The notes beneath the pieces are model-generated. The model worked only from the letters and a program-made list of their open reading frames with translations. It did no database searches and was not told where the DNA came from. Shown here one piece after another: positions 4,954 to 10,540 of a stretch of DNA of 10,540 bases. Each line of letters begins with the position of its first letter. Within the stretch, counting starts at the first letter, position 1. Origin of the DNA: Bacteroidales bacterium UBA3742 (lineage in GTDB: Bacteria > Bacteroidota > Bacteroidia > Bacteroidales > Paludibacteraceae); assembly GCA_002371785.1 (NCBI GenBank), contig DFGU01000108.1, forward strand, positions 18,775 to 29,314, given 5' to 3'. A program made the translations under genes and the position numbers.

Positions 4954-7638
4954 ATGCCCAGACGCGCAAATCAGACACGAACGAATACCAATCGAGAGGC
5001 CGACCCTATCCGCGTGGAGAAGGAGTCGTTTTGGTCTCGCTTCTCAGAGTTTATCAAGGACAAACGCACCCACTACGTGGTGGGTAGTATCATGGTGGCC
5101 CTGGCTATCTTCCTGGCCGTGGCCTATATTAGTTTTTTCTTCACCGGTAGCTCCGACAACTCGGTGCTCACCGGCGGTGACGCCCGCGGCCATCGCGGCG
5201 ACATCCGCAACGTGCTCGGTCTGCCCGGTGCCCGTTCGGCCGAGATGCTTATCAACGGTTCGTTCGGCATATCGTCTATCGGACTCGTCCTGCTGCTGCT
5301 CATCTTCGGACTGAAGTTGCTCAACTGGACCAAGATCAGCGGTACCAAGTGGTTCTTCCATACCGCGTTCTGGTTGCTCTGGACCTCCATATCGCTCGGT
5401 TTTGCCCAGACCATGTTCGGACTCAACCACTGGTTTATCCAGCTCGGCGGTAGTCATGGTCAGTTGCTCTCGGCCTGGATGAACTCCTACGTCTATCCCT
5501 TGGGCATGGTGCTCATCATGCTGACGCTGCTCATCGTTTATTTCATCGTCATCGATCGGCATTTCATCGAGCATATGGAGCAATTCGGCCTCTGGGTCAA
5601 GGGCCTCTTTGTCCACGAACCCAAGCACGACGACCTCTTCGGCGCCGATCCTGCGCCGCTGGACGACCAGCCGGTAACCGGTAACCCGTCACCCGTAACC
5701 CCTCTCCCCGAGGTAACGCCGCTGCCCGACGACGAACCTGCTGCGCCCGTGCTTACCTTTGATGGGGGCGCTGCGGTGCATGTGGAGCCTATCCCGGAGC
5801 CGATCCCGGAGCCCGAACCCGAACCCGTTCCCGTGCCCGTGCCCGAAGAGGATGACGATATCCACGTTGTGGTCGTGCCGGATGCTAACGGCGGTATGCC
5901 CGTCGTCCAGATAGCGCCCGTCCAGACCGACGATGCCAATTCGGCTGTCGTCATGGTCGATGAGATAGTTCGTAAGCAGCCCGAGGTGGACCCCAATGCC
6001 CCCAAGGTCGATTTCAAGATCGACGATGTCAAGGACGTCGAGCAGGTCAAGGACGAAGAAGCTGTCGATCCGCTTGAGAAACTCGGTCCCTACGATCCCC
6101 GTAAGGAACTCTCCAAATATGTCTTCCCGGGTCTCGACCTACTCAAAGTATATGATAATGAGTCGGCTCCTGTCATCAATCAGCAGGAGCAGCAGGAGAA
6201 TGCCAACCGCATCGTAACCACCTTGCGCAACTATGGCATAGAAATTGATAGTATCAAGGCAACGGTAGGACCGACCGTCACGCTCTATGAAATAGTGCCG
6301 AAGGCCGGTATCCGCGTCGCTAAGATCCAGGCGCTGGAGAACGATATCATGATGTCGCTATCCGCCACCGGCATACGTATCATCGCCCCGATGCCCGGTA
6401 AGGGAACCATCGGTATCGAGGTGCCTAACGAGAAGCCGCAGGTCGTTTCCATGCACTCCGTGCTTGCCTCCAAGCGCTTCCAGGAGGAGAAGAAGATGCG
6501 TCTGCCTATCGCCTACGGACGCACCATCACCAACGAGGTCTTTATGTTCGACCTCGCTAAGACGCCCCACCTGCTCGTTGCCGGTGCCACCGGTACGGGT
6601 AAGTCCGTCGCCATCAACGCCATCCTCACCTCGCTGCTCTATAAGAAGCACCCGGCTGAGATGAAACTCGTCCTGGTGGATCCTAAGATGGTGGAGTTCG
6701 CGCCCTATAAGCCGCTCTTGCGCCACTACCTGGCCGCCATGCCCGATACCGACCCCGAGCAGATTGTCATCACCGACTGCGACCGCGTCATCAATACGCT
6801 CAACTCGCTCGTCATCGAGATGGAGAACCGCTACAAGCTGCTCATGGATGCCGGCGTGCGCAACCTGGAGGACTACAACGATAAGTTCATCAACCGCCGC
6901 CTCAATCCCGAGAAGACCGTGGGCGACTCGCTCCACCACCAGTACCTGCCCTATATCGTCATCGTCATCGATGAGTACGGCGACTTTATCATGCAGGCCG
7001 GCAAGCAGGTGGAGACACCTATCGCACGTATCACCCAGAAAGCACGTGCCGTAGGTATGCACATGATCCTGGCTACCCAGCGCCCGTCCGTCAATATCGT
7101 TACGGGTGTCATCAAGGCCAATATCCCGACCCGTATCGCCCTGCGTACGCAGTCGGTCATCGACTCCCGCACCGTGCTCGATGCCAAGGGTGCCGAGCAG
7201 CTCATCGGTCGTGGCGACTCGCTCTATGCCGGCAATGCCAGCATCACGCGTGTGCAGTGTGCCTTTGTCGATACGCCCGAGGTGGACCGCATCGTGGAGC
7301 ATGTGCAGAGTCAGCAGCACTACCTCGAGCCCTATCCGCTGCCGGAGTACGTGCCCGAGGGCGCCGAGGGCGAAGCTCTCGCACCGGGCAGTGTGGATAT
7401 GAAGCGACTCGATCCGATGTTTGCCGACGTAGCCCGCTACGTAGTGGCAAAGCAGGAGGGCTCTACCAGCCGCCTCCAGCGCGCCTTCGAGATCGGTTAC
7501 AACCGTGCCGGAAAACTGTCTGACCAACTCGAGGCAGCCGGTATCGTCGGCCCCAACAGAGGTCCCAAGGGACGTGATGTACTCATCGTCGATATGGACC
7601 AATTGGAGAAACTGTTACAAGATCTCAACGTAAAATAA
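4954..7638 (+). CDS. ftsK: FtsK/SpoIIIE-type DNA translocase
   Basis: An 894-residue septal DNA pump that clears chromosome termini before division and supports XerCD dimer resolution. N-terminal membrane domain with four helices (about 41-63, 105-124, 133-154, 179-200). A Pro/Glu/Val-rich linker runs from about 222 to 370, including a PE/PV stretch (278-299). The motor follows: Walker A GATGTGKS at 544-551 (Lys550) and Walker B IVIVIDEYGDF with Asp673-Glu674. The C-terminal gamma domain (about 832-894, STSRLQRAFEIGYNRAGKL) is the winged helix that reads KOPS sites. The linker holds QPVTGNPSPVTPLP (239-252), encoded by a DNA repeat also present in trxB. It has no clear Shine-Dalgarno site. 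Confidence 0.97.
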   Translation: MPRRANQTRTNTNREADPIRVEKESFWSRFSEFIKDKRTHYVVGSIMVALAIFLAVAYISFFFTGSSDNSVLTGGDARGHRGDIRNVLGLPGARSAEMLINGSFGISSIGLVLLLLIFGLKLLNWTKISGTKWFFHTAFWLLWTSISLGFAQTMFGLNHWFIQLGGSHGQLLSAWMNSYVYPLGMVLIMLTLLIVYFIVIDRHFIEHMEQFGLWVKGLFVHEPKHDDLFGADPAPLDDQPVTGNPSPVTPLPEVTPLPDDEPAAPVLTFDGGAAVHVEPIPEPIPEPEPEPVPVPVPEEDDDIHVVVVPDANGGMPVVQIAPVQTDDANSAVVMVDEIVRKQPEVDPNAPKVDFKIDDVKDVEQVKDEEAVDPLEKLGPYDPRKELSKYVFPGLDLLKVYDNESAPVINQQEQQENANRIVTTLRNYGIEIDSIKATVGPTVTLYEIVPKAGIRVAKIQALENDIMMSLSATGIRIIAPMPGKGTIGIEVPNEKPQVVSMHSVLASKRFQEEKKMRLPIAYGRTITNEVFMFDLAKTPHLLVAGATGTGKSVAINAILTSLLYKKHPAEMKLVLVDPKMVEFAPYKPLLRHYLAAMPDTDPEQIVITDCDRVINTLNSLVIEMENRYKLLMDAGVRNLEDYNDKFINRRLNPEKTVGDSLHHQYLPYIVIVIDEYGDFIMQAGKQVETPIARITQKARAVGMHMILATQRPSVNIVTGVIKANIPTRIALRTQSVIDSRTVLDAKGAEQLIGRGDSLYAGNASITRVQCAFVDTPEVDRIVEHVQSQQHYLEPYPLPEYVPEGAEGEALAPGSVDMKRLDPMFADVARYVVAKQEGSTSRLQRAFEIGYNRAGKLSDQLEAAGIVGPNRGPKGRDVLIVDMDQLEKLLQDLNVK
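5667..5710 (+). repeat. Dispersed repeat copy 1, in frame inside ftsK
   Basis: This 44-bp segment matches 9137-9180 with two mismatches (the G at 5670 and the G at 5673), and 5674-5710 is identical over 37 bp. It starts with heptamers of the type SGTMACC (CGTAACC, GGTAACC, CGTCACC, CGTAACC in the trxB copy) and ends in CCTCTCCCCG. In ftsK it encodes QPVTGNPSPVTPLP (residues 239-252) in the linker after the membrane domain. Confidence 0.93.
5785..5850 (+). repeat. ftsK: Pro-rich hexanucleotide-like repeat in ftsK linker
   Basis: Alternating CCC/CCG codons with GAG, GAA or GTG codons encode EPIPEP, EPEPEP and PVPVPVP runs (residues 278-299). The CCCGAA and CCCGTG hexamers repeat. Such rigid linkers are usual in FtsK between membrane domain and motor; length probably varies by slippage. 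Confidence 0.75.
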
Positions 7639-7710
7639 GAAAATATGAAAATGTGAAAATAAGCAAATATGAAAATGCGAAAATGAGAAAATGAGAAAAT
7701 GAGAAAATCC
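7639..7710 (+). repeat. Nine-unit 8-bp tandem array between ftsK and lolA
   Basis: Nine octamers of the form GAAAATNN start directly after the ftsK stop codon and run into the fourth lolA codon. The first six bases are constant except for one GCAAAT; the last two vary (AT, GT, AA, AT, GC, GA three times, CC). The ftsK end TAAAATAA (7631-7638) is itself one base from the third unit, so the array may include the stop codon. Units 5-8 contain ATG triplets 8 bases apart. Confidence 0.92.
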
Positions 7711-8298
7711 CTCCTATACATATTGCTTCTGCTGCCGATAATGGTAACCGCCCAGACGCAGCCTCAGACGGCCCTCAGCCGGTTCCTTCAGAAGATGGAC
7801 CAGACCACCTTCCGGGCTAAGTTTACGCTCACGATTGCCGAGACGGCAGCGCATCCCCAGACCCATAGCGGACGCATCACTATGCGTGGTCAGCAGTTCT
7901 ATATCAGCCTCTTCAATACCGAGGCCTCGTACGACGGTAAGACCTTCTATATCTACTCGCCCGAGACCAAGGAACTGACCATGAGTGCGCCGACCCGGGA
8001 CGAACTGCTCGAATCCAATCCGCTGCTCTATGCCCGCGAACTGAGCAAGGTCTGCAAGGTCTCGGAGAAGCCGACCAATGCCGGCACCACGATCATCACG
8101 CTCGTGCCCAAGGACCAGTCCAAGGGCGTACAGCGCTTCGAGCTCACGCTCAAGACGGCTACGCTCATGCCCGTCACGCTCGAGGTTAAGGAGGGTGCGT
8201 CCTATACGCGTATCACTTTCCGCGAGGGCAAGTTCTCCGACGACAAACCCGTCTTTGTTTTGCAACGTAAAAATGCGACTATAATAGATCTACGATGA
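7699..8298 (+). CDS. LolA-like periplasmic outer-membrane lipoprotein carrier
   Basis: A 199-residue protein with a signal peptide (MRKSLLYILLLLPIMVTA, cleavage likely after residue 18), then the half-barrel pattern of LolA: FLQKMDQTTFRAKFTLTIAE (29-48), GRITMRGQQFYISLFN (58-73), ASYDGKTFYIYSPETKELTM (76-95) and a C-terminal strand set ending in IIDLR. LolA ferries lipoproteins from the inner-membrane Lol transporter to the outer membrane. The start at 7699 is chosen because it gives the full signal peptide; the upstream in-frame ATG at 7675 meets TGA after three codons. The ATG lies within the eighth unit of an upstream 8-bp repeat. The stop overlaps the trxB start (ATGA). Confidence 0.9.
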   Translation: MRKSLLYILLLLPIMVTAQTQPQTALSRFLQKMDQTTFRAKFTLTIAETAAHPQTHSGRITMRGQQFYISLFNTEASYDGKTFYIYSPETKELTMSAPTRDELLESNPLLYARELSKVCKVSEKPTNAGTTIITLVPKDQSKGVQRFELTLKTATLMPVTLEVKEGASYTRITFREGKFSDDKPVFVLQRKNATIIDLR

Positions 8299-9293
8299 AT
8301 AAAGTATCTTGTCTGATTATCGGCTCCGGACCGGCCGGTTATACCGCTGCTATCTACGCAGCCCGTGCGAATATGCATCCGCTGCTCATCGATGGTCCGC
8401 AACAGGGTGGCCAGTTGACCACCACCACCGAAGTCGAGAATTTCCCCGGCTATCCCGAGGGCGTCGATCCCTTCACCATGATGGACGATATGCGCCGCCA
8501 AGCCGAACGCTTCGGCACGCAGTTCCTGTCGGGTATAGTAACAAAAGTGGAATTTTCTCCCTCCCTTGAGGGGAGGGTCGGGGAGAGGTCCCCTCACCGA
8601 GTATGGGTTGACGATGCCGTCGAACCCATACTCGCCGACACCGTCATCATTGCTACCGGTGCCAGCGCCAAGTACCTGGGCCTGGAATCCGAGCGTACCT
8701 TCCGCGGACGCGGCGTCTCGGCCTGCGCTACCTGCGACGGCTTCTTCTATCGTAAGAAGACCGTGGCTGTTGTGGGCGGTGGCGATACGGCTTGTGAGGA
8801 GGCCAACTACCTGGCCGGCCTCTGCGAGAAGGTCTATCTCATCGTGCGTAAACCCTATCTGCGTGCCTCGCAGATCATGCAGGACCGTGTGCTCAACAAC
8901 CCCAAGATCGAGGTGCTCTTTGAGCACAATACCCTCCGCCTGACGGGCGAGGATAAAGTGCAGGGTGCAGACCTCGTCTTCCGTAAAGGTGAACCGGATG
9001 AGCAGATCCGTCACATCGCTATCGACGGCTTCTTCCTGGCTATCGGTCATCATCCTAATACGGACTTGTTCAAGGACTACGTCGCTCGCGACGCCGAAGG
9101 CTACATCCTCACCCGCGATGGTAGCCCCCAATGCTACCAACCCGTAACCGGTAACCCGTCACCCGTAACCCCTCTCCCCGGCATCTTCGCCGCCGGCGAC
9201 TGCGCCGACCCGCACTACCGCCAGGCTATCGTGGCTGCCGCCTCGGGTTGCAAGGCCGCTATCGAGGCCGACCGCTACCTCAAGAGCCTCTAA
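8295..9293 (+). CDS. trxB: Thioredoxin-disulfide reductase with two repeat-derived insertions
   Basis: A 332-residue FAD enzyme that reduces thioredoxin with NADPH in the cytoplasm. Visible are the FAD motif IGSGPAGYTAAIYAARA (9-25), ENFPGYPEGV (48-57), ATGASAKYLGL (120-130), redox centre C144-A-T-C147, NADPH motif VVGGGDTACEEA (159-170), and second FAD motif GIFAAGDCADPHYRQAI (296-312). The family is usually 305-316 residues; the excess is explained by two inserts, FSPSLEGRVGERSP (87-100) and QPVTGNPSPVTPLP (282-295). Both fall in segments that are loops in known TrxB structures, so the enzyme is probably active. It overlaps lolA by 4 bp, suggesting coupled translation. Confidence 0.96.
   Translation: MNKVSCLIIGSGPAGYTAAIYAARANMHPLLIDGPQQGGQLTTTTEVENFPGYPEGVDPFTMMDDMRRQAERFGTQFLSGIVTKVEFSPSLEGRVGERSPHRVWVDDAVEPILADTVIIATGASAKYLGLESERTFRGRGVSACATCDGFFYRKKTVAVVGGGDTACEEANYLAGLCEKVYLIVRKPYLRASQIMQDRVLNNPKIEVLFEHNTLRLTGEDKVQGADLVFRKGEPDEQIRHIAIDGFFLAIGHHPNTDLFKDYVARDAEGYILTRDGSPQCYQPVTGNPSPVTPLPGIFAAGDCADPHYRQAIVAAASGCKAAIEADRYLKSL
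8553..8595 (+). repeat. GC-rich palindromic insertion inside trxB
   Basis: The segment contains the inverted repeat CCCTCCC (8559-8565) / GGGAGGG (8571-8577) with a 5-base loop, and a second pair GAGGGG (8568-8573) / CCCCTC (8590-8595). It encodes FSPSLEGRVGERSP (87-100), absent from typical TrxB. CGGGGAGAGG at 8579-8588 is the reverse complement of the last 10 bases of the ftsK/trxB 44-bp repeat. The composition resembles dispersed intergenic repeats of Bacteroidota; that likeness is from memory. Confidence 0.75.
9137..9180 (+). repeat. Dispersed repeat copy 2, in frame inside trxB
   Basis: This is the second copy of the 44-bp sequence at 5667-5710, same strand and same reading frame, encoding residues 282-295 just before the conserved PGIFAAGD FAD motif. 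Other TrxB proteins have only a few residues here, so the segment is an insertion of about 12 codons. Confidence 0.93.
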
Positions 9294-9362
9294 TCAACTA
9301 ATCAACCAATAAACTAATCAACCAATAAACCAATCAACTAATAAACTAATTAACTAATAACC
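9291..9362 (+). repeat. Nine-unit 8-bp tandem array filling the trxB-hppA spacer
   Basis: Exactly nine octamers of consensus YAATHAAC extend from the first base of the trxB stop codon to the base before the hppA ATG. Variation is confined to position 1 (T or C) and position 5 (C, A or T), apart from the last unit, TAATAACC. The array carries TAA triplets in all three forward frames. No hairpin or terminator is seen in it. Confidence 0.93.
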
Positions 9363-10540
9363 ATGGAATTAACATCATTGATGTATGTCGTATTGGCAGC
9401 ATCGGTATTGGCATTAGGTTTTGCCTATTATTTCTATCGCTCCATGCTGGGCAAGGACGAGGGTACTGAACTCATGCGTACCATCGCCTCGCATGTGCGC
9501 AAGGGTGCGATGGCGTATCTTCGTCAGCAGTACAAAGTCGTAACGATCGTCTTCGTCGTGCTGGCTGTAGTCTTTGCCGTGATGGCGTATTTCCATCTGC
9601 AGAACGGTATCGTATGGTTCGCGTTCCTCACGGGTGGTTTCTTCTCCGGCTTGGCGGGTTTCTTCGGCATGAAGACCGCCACCTATGCATCGGCTCGTAC
9701 GGCTAACGCAGCGCGTCAGTCGCTGAATGCCGGCTTGCAGGTCGCTTTTCGTTCGGGTGCCGTGATGGGTCTCACCGTGGTAGGCCTGGCCCTGCTGGAT
9801 ATCGCCGGATGGTTCCTCATCCTCGATGGTACAGGCCTGCTGGAGTGGGTGCACGCTGTTACCGACAAGGCTGATCAGTCTGAGAAACTGATTGTCATCA
9901 CCACCACCATGCTTACCTTCGGTATGGGTGCGTCCACCCAGGCCCTCTTTGCCCGCGTAGGCGGTGGTATCTACACCAAGGCTGCGGACGTTGGTGCCGA
10001 CCTGGTCGGTAAGACCGAGTATAATATCCCCGAGGACGATCCCCGCAACCCCGCTACTATCGCCGACAACGTAGGCGACAACGTAGGTGACGTGGCCGGT
10101 ATGGGTGCCGACCTCTACGAGTCGTATGCCGGTTCTATCCTGGCTACTATGGCGCTGGGTGCTGCGGCTTTTGCCGGATCGGCTGTTGAGGGGATGCAGC
10201 TCAAGGCCGTCTTGGCTCCTTCGCTCATCGCCGCTTGCGGTGTGCTGCTCTCCATCATCGGTATCTATCTGGTGAAAACCAAAGAGGGTGCCGGCATGAA
10301 GGAACTGCTCCGCGCACTCAGTATCGGTACCAACACGGCTGCGGTGCTCATCGCCGGCGTCACGTTTGCTATCTTTGCATGGCTGTTCGGCACCGAGACC
10401 AGCCAGTGGTGGCAAGTATCGCTCTCCGTCGTAGTCGGTCTGCTGGCGGGCGTCATCATCGGCCAATCCACGGAGTACTATACCTCGCAATCCTATAAGC
10501 CGACCCAGAAAGTCAGCGAGAGTTCGCAGACCGGTCCCGC
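9363..10540 (+). CDS. hppA: Membrane-bound ion-pumping inorganic pyrophosphatase (partial, 3' end outside window)
   Basis: The first 392 codons of a membrane pyrophosphatase, which hydrolyses pyrophosphate and pumps H+ and/or Na+. The N-terminus is MELTSLMYVVLAASVLALGF, with multiple hydrophobic helices. Family signatures present: HVRKGAMAYLRQQYK (45-59), the pyrophosphate-binding segment with GGGIYTKAADVGADLVGKTE, and DNVGDNVGDVAGMGADLYES. The GNTTAA/GNTTKA region that separates K+-dependent from K+-independent enzymes lies beyond the edge, so ion type cannot be told; Bacteroides relatives are often Na+- or Na+/H+-pumping. The ATG directly follows a 72-bp octamer array and has no Shine-Dalgarno site. 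It follows trxB in the same orientation with no visible terminator or promoter between them. Confidence 0.95.
   Translation, partial: MELTSLMYVVLAASVLALGFAYYFYRSMLGKDEGTELMRTIASHVRKGAMAYLRQQYKVVTIVFVVLAVVFAVMAYFHLQNGIVWFAFLTGGFFSGLAGFFGMKTATYASARTANAARQSLNAGLQVAFRSGAVMGLTVVGLALLDIAGWFLILDGTGLLEWVHAVTDKADQSEKLIVITTTMLTFGMGASTQALFARVGGGIYTKAADVGADLVGKTEYNIPEDDPRNPATIADNVGDNVGDVAGMGADLYESYAGSILATMALGAAAFAGSAVEGMQLKAVLAPSLIAACGVLLSIIGIYLVKTKEGAGMKELLRALSIGTNTAAVLIAGVTFAIFAWLFGTETSQWWQVSLSVVVGLLAGVIIGQSTEYYTSQSYKPTQKVSESSQTGP

Noticed and set aside
6358..7602. 414-aa open frame on the minus strand opposite ftsK
   Set aside because: Antisense to the FtsK motor domain; composition follows from the GC-rich codon choice of ftsK, with no domain of its own.
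7639..7710. CRISPR-like array
   Set aside because: Units are contiguous 8-mers without spacers and no cas genes are present; the same holds for 9291-9362.
7639..7710. Phase-variable repeat switching LolA on and off
   Set aside because: The lolA ATG lies in unit 8 at the downstream end, so gain or loss of units upstream would not shift its frame.
8559..8595. GC-rich hairpin as a transcription terminator
   Set aside because: It lies inside the trxB reading frame, has no T-run after it, and the frame continues through conserved TrxB motifs.
8202..9140. 312-aa open frame on the minus strand opposite trxB
   Set aside because: Antisense shadow of trxB. Its segment with PLPDPPLKGG is just the reverse reading of the palindromic insertion.
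9414..10490. 358-aa open frame on the minus strand opposite hppA
   Set aside because: Antisense shadow of the pyrophosphatase gene, whose motifs are clear on the plus strand.

Overview
The window looks like the chromosome of a member of Bacteroidales (Bacteroidota), probably an uncultured gut or rumen lineage. The evidence is the gene order rseC-like / rnfB-C-D-G-E-A, the Bacteroidota-style promoter elements (TTTG and TAnnTTTG), the LolA-like and TrxB protein types, and the weak use of Shine-Dalgarno sites outside the rnf cluster. Genus and species cannot be fixed from this sequence.

Layout: two divergent gene clusters share a 167-bp AT-rich intergenic region (4787-4953). To the left, on the minus strand, lies an RseC-like membrane protein gene followed by rnfB, rnfC, rnfD, rnfG, rnfE and the start of rnfA, which runs off the left edge. 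Together these encode the Rnf complex, a membrane ferredoxin:NAD+ oxidoreductase that pumps Na+ or H+. To the right, on the plus strand, lie ftsK (DNA translocase), a lolA-like periplasmic lipoprotein carrier gene, trxB (thioredoxin reductase, overlapping lolA by 4 bp), and the first ~392 codons of a membrane-bound pyrophosphatase gene (hppA), cut by the right edge. Two ion-pumping energy-conserving systems (Rnf and pyrophosphatase) thus sit about 5 kb apart. No tRNA, rRNA, CRISPR array, transposase or phage gene is visible.

The unusual content is at the repeat level. (1) A 44-bp sequence, identical over 37 bp, occurs in the same reading frame inside two unrelated genes, ftsK and trxB, giving both proteins the peptide QPVTGNPSPVTPLP. 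(2) trxB carries a second, GC-rich palindromic insertion near residues 87-100, so two repeat fragments explain why it is ~20 residues longer than usual. (3) Three intergenic spacers (rnfC-rnfD, ftsK-lolA, trxB-hppA) are built almost entirely of degenerate 8-bp tandem units with different sequences but the same period, each abutting or including the upstream stop codon; two have exactly nine units. In the ftsK-lolA spacer the units form a chain of four-codon mini-ORFs joined by ATGA overlaps that ends on the lolA start codon. (4) RnfB is only 139 residues and lacks the ferredoxin-type C-terminal half, with no room for it before rnfC.
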